A stretch of DNA of 45,203 nucleotides from an uncultured Chitinophagaceae bacterium (GCA_934502905.1 CAKSVK010000008.1:1-45203); one strand, 5' to 3'; shown: positions 25,326-34,193, counted from the stretch's first letter. Translations and numbers: made by a program. The notes: generated by a model from the letters alone, not told the origin.

Positions 25326-25888
25326 TCATGAATTTATATTTATATCTGAAGGCCCTTCATATCATTTTTGTGGTTACCTGGTTTGCCGGCTTGTTCTATA
25401 TGCCCAGGCTGCTTATTTATAATACGGAAGCCATGAGCCAGCCGGAAGATATCCGGAAAGCGCTGCAGCAACAATTCGGCATCATGATGAAGCGGCTATG
25501 GTACGGCATCACCTGGCCTTCGGCTATACTGACGCTGATATTGGGACTGACCGTTATGGTCCGGAGCGGCTGGCATCTTTTGTTGTTCAAGGATGAGGGA
25601 AGCTGGCTGCTGTATAAGCTGGTATTTGTGCTTTTTCTTTATATCTACTTTTTACTGGAGCACCGCATCTTTAAGCAACAGATATCCGGAGAGTTCAGGT
25701 ATAGTTCGCAGCAGCTCCGTGTCTGGAACGAGATCGCTACGATCTTCCTGGTGGCGATCGTCATGCTGGTGGTGGTGAAGGAAAACATCAGCGTATTATG
25801 GGGACTGGGTGGGCTTGTCCTCTTTATCCTCTTGCTGATGAGCGCTATTAATATATATAAAGCGCTGAGGAATAGAGATAAAAAATAA
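25322..25888 (+). CDS. hemJ: Protoporphyrinogen IX oxidase HemJ (UPF0093/CopD-like)
   Basis: A 188-residue membrane protein with five likely spans. The N-terminal LYLKALHIIFVVTWFAGLFYMPRL contains the conserved histidine (His13) of HemJ, and the rest (LWYGITWPSAILTL, LYKLVFVLFLYIYFLLEHRI, RVWNEIATIFLVAIVMLVVVKE) follows the family. HemJ oxidises protoporphyrinogen IX to protoporphyrin IX in bacteria lacking HemG/HemY. It overlaps the flippase gene by 4 bases (ATGA). The haem-uptake locus starts 2.6 kb downstream, beyond two genes on the other strand. ATG at 25328 is an alternative start. Confidence 0.88.
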   Translation: MIMNLYLYLKALHIIFVVTWFAGLFYMPRLLIYNTEAMSQPEDIRKALQQQFGIMMKRLWYGITWPSAILTLILGLTVMVRSGWHLLLFKDEGSWLLYKLVFVLFLYIYFLLEHRIFKQQISGEFRYSSQQLRVWNEIATIFLVAIVMLVVVKENISVLWGLGGLVLFILLLMSAINIYKALRNRDKK

Positions 25889-25926
25889 AATAGAAAGTAC
25901 CTCTGATTAGTTCTTCACTTTAAGAG

Positions 25927-25941
25927 GCCCGGCAGGCGGGC
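25927..25941 (+). terminator. Weak hairpin after hemJ
   Basis: GCCCG-GCAGG-CGGGC, a 5-bp stem followed by ATTTCG and the palindrome TTCGTACGAA (25944-25953). The T-tract is poor, so this may be a repeat element rather than a terminator. Confidence 0.3.
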
Positions 25942-26003
25942 ATTTCGTACGAAGAATGTAATCATTGATCTGTTAAAATGTTATTGGCCTAAATACTATA
26001 AGG

Positions 26004-26612
26004 TTATTGTTTATCTAATAACATATACTGTGGGGATATTGGTAAAATCGGCTTGATATTACCGGGACATTCCTTTGTCTGAAGGTCCGGGTTAACCGAA
26101 AAGCTCATTCGTAATTTGTTCTTGTTACTTTTGAGAGTGCTTATAAACAAATTGCCGGCTTCATTATAGCATCTTCCAACAAAGCTCATCACGTATAAAT
26201 CTCCTTTAAGAAAATAAGTTCCAAACAATCCATTTCCTTTTTCCGGTTTAGAAGTGTTGGAATAAACAATTAAGCCTGTTGCATTATCCTTGATTGTTAT
26301 CCAACCTATCATTCTATCCCATTTGACTTCGTCAAGGTCGCTTTCATTGAACCGGAAAGCAACTTTTTTGTACAGGCGAAGCTCATAGGTTTGGTTATTA
26401 TAAATTCCTTTCCAGGTACCCACAAACTTATCAAGCTTGTTGCCTGCATCTTTTACATATCCAATGTTGCTTGTTAGCTCATCAATGGCGTCCTGGTCTT
26501 TAGCAAATATATCCCGTGCTTCATCCAGCGATATGGTAGTTCGGGCGGATCGTTGAGAATATCCTTGAAGAAGGAGGTTTAGAAGAAGGGAAAAAAGGAA
26601 AATCTTTTTCAT
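26004..26612 (-). CDS. Exported DUF6705-like protein
   Basis: A 202-residue protein with signal peptide MKKIFLFSLLLNLLLQGYSQ. The central LDKFVGTWKGIYNNQTYELRLYKK followed by a small beta-barrel-like region resembles the DUF6705 family of Bacteroidota, which I recall as having a VGTWKG opening; function unknown. It begins 18 bases after the stop of the lipoprotein gene on the same strand, so the two form an operon. The codon use is visibly AT-richer than the flanking housekeeping genes, suggesting recent acquisition. It may be a partner of the lipoprotein; whether it binds or neutralises it is unknown. Confidence 0.75.
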   Translation of the reverse strand: MKKIFLFSLLLNLLLQGYSQRSARTTISLDEARDIFAKDQDAIDELTSNIGYVKDAGNKLDKFVGTWKGIYNNQTYELRLYKKVAFRFNESDLDEVKWDRMIGWITIKDNATGLIVYSNTSKPEKGNGLFGTYFLKGDLYVMSFVGRCYNEAGNLFISTLKSNKNKLRMSFSVNPDLQTKECPGNIKPILPISPQYMLLDKQ

Positions 26613-26630
26613 TTTTTTAGTTTAAATTTT

Positions 26631-28007
26631 TTAGCAGGGAACCTTTTTAATTGTTCCATTATTATCAAGCATTCGTTTTTCAATATTTCCATCTTTTTTT
26701 ACTTTAAACAGGGTAACCCCTTCCAGCTTCATCTCATTTTTTATAAATTTTAAAAAGGCTTTCTCAAGATTAAATGCACTTCTCATGTATTGCTGATATT
26801 TCAACTGCCATTCAGTGCTATTAAAGCCTGTTTTTATTTGACTTGAATTTCCGGTAAATTTTATCATGTAATGATTGTTGCTGGTAATCATTGATACATA
26901 AAAGGATGAATAATCACTGCTATTTGCATTCTGTGAAACAATCTCCATGAGAGCATTTACATCTGCAGGTGAGAACATCTTGATTGGGATCCGAACAACG
27001 GAACCTTCATCTGTGTTTTCTCCAGTCTCATATTTATCTTGGTGAGTATGCATAAATCCTTTGGTATCCTTAGAAACATTTGCATTAAGCCCATCCGAGT
27101 TTACGGTAGAGCCTGATGGTGTAAGTGCTTTGAATGTACCGTTTTTATTTTCCTCATACCCGCTTTCATATTTCAAGCCCGTTTTACCTTTTAGTTCGTT
27201 TACTTTGTTTTTATACTCTGTTCTTTGATTAAGTGCTTTAGCTTCGTTACAAGGGTTGTCGGGAAGGGGATTAGGAAAGATTGGAATACTTGGTCCGCTA
27301 GGCGGTATTACAGTCGGAGGATCTTTAGGTTTTCCTGGAATAACTACTTCTGGCAGCTCTTTGCAACCAAATTCACCCCATCTACCCTGACATGGGTCTT
27401 CCCCATGACAGGAGTTACAGCTACCACCTCCTATTGCTACCGCCAGGCTTGATTGAAGGTTTTTGTTCAGGTTATTTTTAAATATCTTTTTTCTTAGCTT
27501 GAGATCCGGCAAGAAATCGGATTTAGATAACTCAATCGTCGATGGAGCATTTAAGCCACCATTTAATCGTACGCTTTTTATAAAGCTTCCATTGCTTGCA
27601 AAATAGTCGATGTAACCGTTCATTTCCGACAGGTTCTTACCATCGTTATACCAATTTTCGTCGGGTCTGATTACGGTTACCACACTGTTTATCTTATTAT
27701 TATATTTAATTAAGATAAGCTGAATATTGACTCCGGATTCCTTATTCTTAAAAAGTGGAACGTATGTAGCACTTGCTGCCCCTATCGAGCGGTAACTGGT
27801 ATTTTTTATATCAGCGGAAACATCTAAATAACCCTGGGCGGACATTTTTTGAAGAAGGATTTCCTCTATATGATCACAAAATACCCTAATTTCTTTTTCA
27901 GAAATTGTAGAAAATTCAGGAGGGCTAATTGTTGTATCGTTTTTACTACAAGAAAAGAGAAAAATAAAGAAAATAAGAAAAGCAGTGGTTATTTTTAATA
28001 GCTGCAT
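26631..28007 (-). CDS. Surface lipoprotein with cysteine/proline linker and HTH...FSPAD C-terminal module
   Basis: A 458-residue lipoprotein: lipobox LFSC at residues 17-20, then an uncharacterised N-terminal domain (about 30-190), a cysteine-rich patch (GGSCNSCHGEDPCQGRWGEF), a proline-rich linker (about 220-255), and a C-terminal module starting NPCNEAKALNQRTEYKNKV and containing GFMHTHQDKYETGE and, about 15 residues on, IPIKMFSPADVNALMEIV. That module recurs, from memory, at the C-terminus of many Bacteroidota surface proteins; the H-x-H ... S-P-A-D order is loosely reminiscent of JAMM/DUF4329 peptidase-like domains, but the expected proline after HxH is missing. Function unknown. AT-rich like its operon partner, and preceded by a good promoter. 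Confidence 0.75.
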   Translation of the reverse strand: MQLLKITTAFLIFFIFLFSCSKNDTTISPPEFSTISEKEIRVFCDHIEEILLQKMSAQGYLDVSADIKNTSYRSIGAASATYVPLFKNKESGVNIQLILIKYNNKINSVVTVIRPDENWYNDGKNLSEMNGYIDYFASNGSFIKSVRLNGGLNAPSTIELSKSDFLPDLKLRKKIFKNNLNKNLQSSLAVAIGGGSCNSCHGEDPCQGRWGEFGCKELPEVVIPGKPKDPPTVIPPSGPSIPIFPNPLPDNPCNEAKALNQRTEYKNKVNELKGKTGLKYESGYEENKNGTFKALTPSGSTVNSDGLNANVSKDTKGFMHTHQDKYETGENTDEGSVVRIPIKMFSPADVNALMEIVSQNANSSDYSSFYVSMITSNNHYMIKFTGNSSQIKTGFNSTEWQLKYQQYMRSAFNLEKAFLKFIKNEMKLEGVTLFKVKKDGNIEKRMLDNNGTIKKVPC

Positions 28008-28027
28008 AGGTTAAGCTGTTTCAATGA

Positions 28028-28059
28028 AAAAGTTACATTATAATTCCATTATTAACAAA
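28028..28059 (-). promoter_or_regulatory. Promoter of the AT-rich two-gene operon
   Basis: Minus strand: TTTG (28059-28056), 20 bases, TAACTTTT (28035-28028). The last base of the -7 box differs from consensus. It lies about 20 bases before the ATG at 28007. Confidence 0.45.
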
Positions 28060-28419
28060 ATTTATCTTTTAAAAACCCTGGAATGAGGTGTGGCTGACCA
28101 AAGTCTGTCATTGACTGCCGCCGCAAAGAAGCTATCTTGATATCTACTTTTATCATTGTTAATCAATGAGATTTCTTTCCCGCCTGTGGCAGGATTCCTA
28201 CCTCACAAAAGAAGTTCAACTACCTTTTTAGTCAGTCCAGGGCGGTGATCTGGTTTGTATCTTATTTCTGGAATAGCATTTTACCTGAAGTAGTTTCTGG
28301 TACACGTTACAATAATATATTTATTAAAAATGTTATTCGTATCTCATTTTGTTTACGAAGTTTCCTCTTCTCGCAAATCAATTTCCCGATCGCGCAATAT
28401 CTCCACGCCGGTGTCAGGA
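28060..28419. other. Intergenic region between the AT-rich operon and hmuR
   Basis: No gene is supportable here. It contains a small hairpin TCATTG/CAATGA near 28155-28173 and the motif CCCGCCTGTGGCAGG near 28193, whose first eight bases are an inverted match to part of the hairpin at 25927-25941 on the other side of the islet. No Fur-type operator is recognisable in front of hmuR. Confidence 0.4.
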
Positions 28420-28427
28420 TACCTTTG
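28420..28427 (+). promoter_or_regulatory. -7 box of the hmuRY unit
   Basis: TACCTTTG, an exact TAnnTTTG match, about 40 bases before the hmuR ATG. No TTG at the expected -33 spacing, which may mean an activator is needed. Confidence 0.4.
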
Positions 28428-28466
28428 TCTGTTTATTATCGGCTGTTGCAACTATAAGTCTCTGTT

Positions 28467-30758
28467 ATGCGGTTTAAATGTTCAATCCTGTTTACTTTCT
28501 TCATGATGTTTGTTTTGTCTGCTTTCAGTCAGCAGGGAACCATTCAGGGAAAGGTGATCACGAGTGATGAACAGCCGGCGCAGGCCATCAGCATCAGCTT
28601 AAAGGATACCCGCTACTTTACTACAACGGATGAAACAGGGAAATTTTTATTAAAAGCACCGGCAGGTAGTTATTTCCTGCTTGTGCAGTCTGTAGGAATT
28701 GACGACATTAAAGTTCCGTTGGTGATAACTGAAGGAGCTAAAACGGAGATAGCCACCATCAGGCTCAGGCAGAACTCCAAACAACTTCCGGAAATAATCG
28801 TAACCGGCCAGTACGAGGCCCAGTCGCTGAAAAATTCGGTATACAAAGTGAGAACCATCAGCAGGGAAATAATTGAAATGAGGAATGCCACCGATGTGCA
28901 GGGTGTGCTGAATAATGAGTTGGGTGTAAGGTTTAGTACGGACTACGCATTGGGCGAAACGGATATTAATATTATGGGAATGTCGGGGCAGAATGTAAAA
29001 ATACTGCTAGATGGCGTACCATTAGTAGACAGGGGAGAGACCAGGCAGAGTCTTAGTCAGGTAGATATCAATGCAATTGAAAGGATAGAGTTCGTAGAGG
29101 GGCCTATGTCCGTTATGTATGGCACAGATGCGCTTGCAGGGGTCATAAATATCATCACAAAAAGGAATAAAAGCAATAACGGTCTAAGCATAGGTGCCAG
29201 GATACAAGAAGAAACTGCAGGTAAGGAATACAATGCATTTTCAAACAAGGGGGTTCATAATCAGAATGTGAATGTTAACTGGTCGCATCGGTCCGGGTTA
29301 TTTGCCGGAGGAAGTGTTACCCGGAATAATTTCGGTGGTTGGCAAGGCAGGAAAACCGGTAGGCAAAAGGAGTGGAACCCCAAAGATCAGACATTCGGAT
29401 CTGCTACTGTGGGGTTCAGGACACAGCGGCTTAATGCCTGGTATCGTTTAGATTACCTGAATGAAAACATCAATACCCCGGGAATAGCGTATGACAACAA
29501 AGCAACAGACCAGGAGTTTATTACCAGCCGGTATACGCATATGGTGCAGGCAGACTGGAGGGTAAATGATAAGCTGACTGTCAACGGCAGCGTATCCTAT
29601 CAAGATTATGAACGCAGAACGCGTACTACCGACATTGATCTCACTACAGGAAGGAAGACCTTAAATATCAATGTAAACGGGGGGCAGGATGTTTCGACCT
29701 TTCAAACAAGCTTCGTAAGGGCGAATGCCATTTACAAAGCTTCAGAACAATTTACCTTCCACTCCGGCGTGGAGATCAGGTCAGATCAAACACAGGGACA
29801 AAGAATAAAAGGAAATCCATCTATCAATGATTATGCTTTGTTTGTTTCTGCAGAGATAAAGCCATACCGGTTTGTTGCAATCCGCCCAGGCGCCAGGTTT
29901 TCAATAAATTCAGTGTATGATGCGCCTCCGGTGATCCCATCGCTGAACACAAAGTTTGCTCTGGCGAAAGATTGGGACCTGAGGCTATCTTATGCGCGCG
30001 GCTTCAGGGCGCCGGCATTGAGAGAGCTCTATTTCGACTTTCATGATGCCAACCATAGCATTAACGGAAATCCGAACCTGGAGGCAGAATACTCAAATAG
30101 CTTTACCGGATCGCTTGTCTGGCATGCATATAACAAAGATCGCTTACAATTTACCTCTTCTGTATCTGGTTTTTACAACGACTTTAATAACCGGATAGAT
30201 ATTGCAGGGAATATAGACCCTTCCAACCCGAATGAATATTACTATATCAATATAAACAAATATAGGACTACAGGAGGCACATGGGAGAACAGGTTTGTGT
30301 GGAAAGAGCTGCAGGCAACCCTGGGCTTTTCTTACATAGGCAGGTATAATGACTATTACGGCGATGCATCATACGATACGGACAAATCGTTGGCCAAGTT
30401 TGCCTGGTCGCCCGAGGTCAACAGCAATATCACCTATCGCCTTACCAAACCGGGGGTCAGGCTTGGGCTGTTTTACAAATATACCGGCACGCTGCCACAA
30501 TACCAGCTGGTAACAATCGATAACCGGCAAGCGCTTGTTCTCGGAAAAGTAAAGGGATTTCACAGTGCGGATTTCACCGCGTCCAAGACCCTCGGAAAAT
30601 ATATTACTGTTAGCACAGGGGTAAAAAATATTTTCAATGTTATCCGTATCACCAATAGCATACAAAGTACAGGAGGTGCTCATTCCGTTGGCGGTAACCA
30701 ACTGAAGGCTTATGGGACTTCCTATTTTGCGGGGCTGGTTTTTCAATTAAGTAAATAA
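28467..30758 (+). CDS. hmuR: TonB-dependent haem receptor
   Basis: A 763-residue outer-membrane receptor. Signal peptide (to about residue 21), then a carboxypeptidase-regulatory-like beta domain (GTIQGKVITSDEQPAQAISISL, about 24-100), the plug domain (PEIIVTGQYEAQSLKNSVYKV, LLDGVPLVDR, IERIEFVEGPMSVMYGTDAL) and a 22-strand barrel ending in LVFQLSK. The plug signatures are classic for TonB-dependent receptors, and the direct link to hmuY and a haem ABC transporter assigns the substrate as haem, by context. It imports haem across the outer membrane using TonB energy. It is the first gene of the locus; hmuY starts 26 bases after its stop. Confidence 0.9.
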   Translation: MRFKCSILFTFFMMFVLSAFSQQGTIQGKVITSDEQPAQAISISLKDTRYFTTTDETGKFLLKAPAGSYFLLVQSVGIDDIKVPLVITEGAKTEIATIRLRQNSKQLPEIIVTGQYEAQSLKNSVYKVRTISREIIEMRNATDVQGVLNNELGVRFSTDYALGETDINIMGMSGQNVKILLDGVPLVDRGETRQSLSQVDINAIERIEFVEGPMSVMYGTDALAGVINIITKRNKSNNGLSIGARIQEETAGKEYNAFSNKGVHNQNVNVNWSHRSGLFAGGSVTRNNFGGWQGRKTGRQKEWNPKDQTFGSATVGFRTQRLNAWYRLDYLNENINTPGIAYDNKATDQEFITSRYTHMVQADWRVNDKLTVNGSVSYQDYERRTRTTDIDLTTGRKTLNINVNGGQDVSTFQTSFVRANAIYKASEQFTFHSGVEIRSDQTQGQRIKGNPSINDYALFVSAEIKPYRFVAIRPGARFSINSVYDAPPVIPSLNTKFALAKDWDLRLSYARGFRAPALRELYFDFHDANHSINGNPNLEAEYSNSFTGSLVWHAYNKDRLQFTSSVSGFYNDFNNRIDIAGNIDPSNPNEYYYININKYRTTGGTWENRFVWKELQATLGFSYIGRYNDYYGDASYDTDKSLAKFAWSPEVNSNITYRLTKPGVRLGLFYKYTGTLPQYQLVTIDNRQALVLGKVKGFHSADFTASKTLGKYITVSTGVKNIFNVIRITNSIQSTGGAHSVGGNQLKAYGTSYFAGLVFQLSK

Positions 30759-30784
30759 ATTAATTAAACAATAACAAATACAGC

Positions 30785-32164
30785 ATGAAACATCTACAGT
30801 ATCTTTTACTTGTTCTTTTTTTTGTAGGCTCTATTGTTTCCTGTAAAGACAGCGACCCTCCATTACCTGACAACCTTGCTAATTTTGAAAGCAGCGAAAC
30901 AGGCTTCGGCTCTGATGTGGTGGAAAAGGAAATCAAGGTGAACCTGTCCCGCCAGGCAAATGCAGATGTGACCGTAACGATATCCCTGGAAGGTACCGGC
31001 GTCACTTACGGCACCGAGTTTACTACGGCTCCTGCAGCCTCCGGCAATAATATATCACTAACAGTTCCCGCGGGAAGCAGCAGCACCTCTTTCAAAATAG
31101 CAAAAAAGGAGGATGTGTTTCTTTCCGGCGAGGAAAAAGTGAAGTTCACGATCGTTTCTGTAACATCACCTGTGCTGGTAGGTACTACCAAAGAAACTAC
31201 CGTAAGCTTTTCAGCAATAATTTCCGAAGGGTCTCAACTGACATTGGAAGGAAAGACCAGTGAATCTAACTATACAAATTCAGTGTATGTTGACCTTAGC
31301 AATAACTTGCAAACACCGGTTAACAGAAAAAGCTGGAATCTGGGCTTTGAGAATGGTGCTGAATTCAGGGTTATTCTCAACCATGCTTATCAAAGTACCG
31401 CCGCCGCCATCGGCAAAACCGACCTGGCTGATTTTGTAATTGGTGATACCACGGGTGTTGGTATCAATCACAATATCGAAGATCCTTCTACTGCGGTACT
31501 GGTTGACAGTTGGGATGGTGATCTTACCAAAACTGCTATCGCGGCTGTCTCTGCCAACGATGATGAAAACAAAGTATATCTTTTAAGCTTTGAAGGAAGC
31601 AAGGAGCGTGATAAATGGTACAAACTTAAAATTACCCGGAACGGTAACGGCTATAAAATACAGTATGCCCTGGTGGGGGAAACCACACTCAAAACACTGG
31701 AAGTTCCTAAAAACGACGCTTATAACTTTACATTTGTTTCCCTGGAGACAGACAAGATCGTAGATGTTGAGCCGCAGAAAGACAAATGGGATATCATGTG
31801 GGGCTACAGCACCTATAACTCCGGGCTAGGCTCACCTTATTGGTTCCAGGACTTTATATTATTGAACTATGTTGGCGGAGCGCAAGCAGCTGAGGTGATG
31901 GAGACCGATGTTACTTATGACGCATTCGCAGAGTCTGATATCGCAGCTGTAACATTCTCCAGCACACGGGATGCTATCGGAAGCAAATGGAGGCAGGGTG
32001 GTGGTCCAACTAACCCAGGCACCATTAAACGCGATCGTTTCTATGTTGTGAAGGACCCCTCCGGAAATGTATATAAATTGAAGTTTGTAAGTTGGGGCGG
32101 CGGCGGCGATAGCGGCGAACGCGGTAAGCCTGTAATCGAATACAAACTCGTTAAGCAAGGTTAG
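30785..32164 (+). CDS. hmuY: HmuY-family haem-binding lipoprotein with N-terminal Calx-beta-like domain
   Basis: A 459-residue lipoprotein, lipobox IVSC at residues 17-20. Residues about 35-145 look like a Calx-beta/immunoglobulin-type domain (SRQANADVTVTISLEG ... VPAGSSSTSFKI). Residues about 155-455 form the HmuY domain (VYVDLSNNLQTPV, SWNLGFENGAEFRVIL, DKWDIMWGYSTY, DRFYVVKDPSGNVYKLKF). HmuY haemophores strip haem from host or other haem proteins and hand it to HmuR at the cell surface. The C-terminal domain has only two histidines, His200 and His229; the Porphyromonas gingivalis protein binds haem with His134 and His166 at similar spacing. Roughly twice the usual length because of the extra domain. 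A strong terminator follows. Confidence 0.9.
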   Translation: MKHLQYLLLVLFFVGSIVSCKDSDPPLPDNLANFESSETGFGSDVVEKEIKVNLSRQANADVTVTISLEGTGVTYGTEFTTAPAASGNNISLTVPAGSSSTSFKIAKKEDVFLSGEEKVKFTIVSVTSPVLVGTTKETTVSFSAIISEGSQLTLEGKTSESNYTNSVYVDLSNNLQTPVNRKSWNLGFENGAEFRVILNHAYQSTAAAIGKTDLADFVIGDTTGVGINHNIEDPSTAVLVDSWDGDLTKTAIAAVSANDDENKVYLLSFEGSKERDKWYKLKITRNGNGYKIQYALVGETTLKTLEVPKNDAYNFTFVSLETDKIVDVEPQKDKWDIMWGYSTYNSGLGSPYWFQDFILLNYVGGAQAAEVMETDVTYDAFAESDIAAVTFSSTRDAIGSKWRQGGGPTNPGTIKRDRFYVVKDPSGNVYKLKFVSWGGGGDSGERGKPVIEYKLVKQG

Positions 32165-32180
32165 TTTTTTAATACGCCAA

Positions 32181-32220
32181 GAAACAGGTCGTCTGTATGG
32201 ATGACCTGTTTTACTTTCGT
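32181..32220 (+). terminator. Terminator between hmuY and hmuT
   Basis: An 11-bp stem, AACAGGTCGTC (32183-32193) / GATGACCTGTT (32200-32210), with one G-T pair and a 6-base loop, then TTACTTTCGTTAATTT. It splits the locus into surface (hmuRY) and transport (hmuTUVS) parts. Confidence 0.75.
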
Positions 32221-32287
32221 TAATTTCCCGAAACCGTAAATGTTTTATACCTGTTTGGGTCTAATTTGTAGCTATATTTCCACGATC

Positions 32288-33139
32288 ATGTTTTATCAAG
32301 GCTTCTCCAGGCTTTTTGCCTTTGTTATCATCATATTGGTTGCTTCCTGCAATCCTGCTGTAAAAAAATCACACCTTAATACCGAACGTATTGTATCCCT
32401 GGACGGCAGCATTACCGAAGTGCTTTGCGCCATCGGTCTCGAAAAAAATATAGTAGGGGTGGATGTTACCAGCACTTATCCCGAAAGTATGAACGCTTTA
32501 CCGAAGGCCGGTCATAACCGTAATGTGAATGTGGAAGGCGTGATCGCCATGCACCCTACTGTTATATTTGTGCTTGAAAACGGACTGAAGCCGGAAGCCG
32601 AGCAGCAGTTTGTTTCAGCAGGGGTTCAACTGGTGAAATGCAAAAAAGAAAATGATATCCAGGGAGCTAAAAACCTGATCAAACAGATAGCGGACACATT
32701 GGGAAAGAATGAGCAGGTGCCCGCTTTATGGAAACAGATAGACGATGATCTTGCCACGGTAAAAAAATATGACTCACAGCCGAAAGTGCTGTTCATCTAT
32801 GCCCGTGGTGTGGGAACCATGAGCGTTGCCGGTAAAAAAACAGCACTGGACAAAATGATAGAATTGGCAGGAGGCATAAATGCCGCTTCGGAGATAGAGG
32901 ATTTCAAGCCATTTACAGCAGAATCCATTGTGAAGGAAAACCCGGACGTTATTTTATTTTTTGATACCGGGCTGGAGAGCCTGGGCGGCGGAGAAGGGCT
33001 GCTGAAAGTACCCGGAATAGCCGCAACCAATGCCGGCAAAAACAAAAAGTTTATTGCGATGGACGGATTGTTCCTGACCGGGTTCACACCCAGGGTGGGG
33101 AAAGCTGTAGCGGAACTGTCAATCCTGATTCATCAATAA
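32288..33139 (+). CDS. hmuT: Haem ABC transporter substrate-binding lipoprotein
   Basis: A 283-residue periplasmic-binding protein of the haem/cobalamin type. Signal peptide with lipobox LVASC (Cys21), then RIVSLDGSITEVLCAIGLEKNIVGVDVTSTYPE, the first-lobe signature of HmuT/PhuT/ShuT. In these relatives a tyrosine in the block G-Y-x-R ligates haem; here that block is AGHNRNVNVEG, with His76 at the tyrosine position. It captures haem in the periplasm and delivers it to HmuU. The frame extends to 32240, but the ATG at 32288 starts the signal peptide. hmuU begins 10 bases after its stop. No exact promoter found between terminator and start. Confidence 0.9.
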   Translation: MFYQGFSRLFAFVIIILVASCNPAVKKSHLNTERIVSLDGSITEVLCAIGLEKNIVGVDVTSTYPESMNALPKAGHNRNVNVEGVIAMHPTVIFVLENGLKPEAEQQFVSAGVQLVKCKKENDIQGAKNLIKQIADTLGKNEQVPALWKQIDDDLATVKKYDSQPKVLFIYARGVGTMSVAGKKTALDKMIELAGGINAASEIEDFKPFTAESIVKENPDVILFFDTGLESLGGGEGLLKVPGIAATNAGKNKKFIAMDGLFLTGFTPRVGKAVAELSILIHQ

Positions 33140-33149
33140 TCCTGCTGAA

Positions 33150-34193
33150 ATGAGATATGGTGTGCTTGTTGGTTTTTTAATAGTGATACTGATCATTTCC
33201 ACTGTTCTTTCGGTGGGCATTGGTCCGCTCCAGGTATCAGCCATACAAAGCATAGCCATATTGCTAAAGCCGCTGGGCATCCACATCAGCTCCGGTTACA
33301 CGGATCAGCAGGAAATTGTAGTGACGGTTATCCGGTTACCCAGGGTGATATTCGGAATGTTCATCGGCGCTACGCTTGCTATGTGCGGTACTGCCATACA
33401 GGGACTTTTCCGCAACCCCCTGGCCGATCCGGCGCTGATCGGCATCAGCAGCGGCGCCGCATTGTTCACGGTGGTTATGATCGTGCTGGGCGTGCATATT
33501 TTTCAGGACCTTTTTAACACGCTGGGCACCTATGTATTGAGCATTGCAGCTTTTGCAGGCGCTTTCCTCACCACCATCCTGATATACCGGATATCACAGG
33601 CAGGGGGGAAGACCATTGTAAGCACGATGTTGCTGGCCGGCATTGCTATCAGCGCTATGGCCGCTGCCGGCACAGGTGTGATGACACTGATTGCAAACGA
33701 CGCCCAGCTACGCACGATTACCTTCTGGAATCTTGGAAGCCTGGGTGGGGCAACCTGGGTGAATGTGGGCGTATTGGTACCGCTCTGTCTGATCTGTATT
33801 GTCGGATTGCCGGCACTTTCAAAATCATTAAATGCGCTGGTGCTGGGAGAAACCAATGCCAGTCACCTGGGAATAAACGTAGAAAGCCTAAAAACAAAAG
33901 TGATATTGCTTACAGCGTTAGGAATAGGTGTTTGTGTCAGCATGAGCGGCATTATCGGCTTTGTAGGATTGGTGACCCCGCATATTGTCCGGAAGATCAT
34001 AGGCCCTGAGCACCGTCAGGTTTTTGTAGCCTCAGGCTTATTGGGAGCAGTTTTGCTGGTGGTAGCAGATCTGGTTTGCCGGACTGTTGCCGCACCTGTA
34101 GAGATACCGATAGGCATAGCCACCTCGTTGATAGGAGCACCGTTTTTCCTGTATTTGTTATTAAAAGAAAGAAAAACCCAGATCGTTTTTTAG
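33150..34193 (+). CDS. hmuU: Haem ABC transporter permease (FecCD family)
   Basis: A 347-residue membrane protein of the FecCD/BtuC family with about ten spans. Family blocks are present: VTVIRLPRVIFGMFIGATLAMCGTAIQGLFRNPLADPALIGISSGAA near residues 50-100 (read in parts) and GFVGLVTPHIVRKIIGPEHR near the C-terminus, the coupling region that contacts the ATPase. It forms the inner-membrane channel for haem with HmuV. The stop TAG overlaps the GTG start of hmuV by one base, so the two are coupled. Confidence 0.92.
   Translation: MRYGVLVGFLIVILIISTVLSVGIGPLQVSAIQSIAILLKPLGIHISSGYTDQQEIVVTVIRLPRVIFGMFIGATLAMCGTAIQGLFRNPLADPALIGISSGAALFTVVMIVLGVHIFQDLFNTLGTYVLSIAAFAGAFLTTILIYRISQAGGKTIVSTMLLAGIAISAMAAAGTGVMTLIANDAQLRTITFWNLGSLGGATWVNVGVLVPLCLICIVGLPALSKSLNALVLGETNASHLGINVESLKTKVILLTALGIGVCVSMSGIIGFVGLVTPHIVRKIIGPEHRQVFVASGLLGAVLLVVADLVCRTVAAPVEIPIGIATSLIGAPFFLYLLLKERKTQIVF

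Noticed and set aside
28087..28140. Sixteen codons (VADQSLSLTAAAKKLS) that read like part of a LysR-type helix-turn-helix.
   Set aside because: Stops on both sides, no further matching sequence in any frame; too short to call a pseudogene.
25927..28207. Inverted CAGGCGGG-type motifs flanking the AT-rich islet as possible element ends.
   Set aside because: Only about eight bases match, no target duplication or transposase; likely scattered intergenic repeat motifs.
28245..28457. 70-codon plus-strand frame before hmuR.
   Set aside because: Overlaps the probable hmuR promoter, has no recognisable sequence and an atypical composition.
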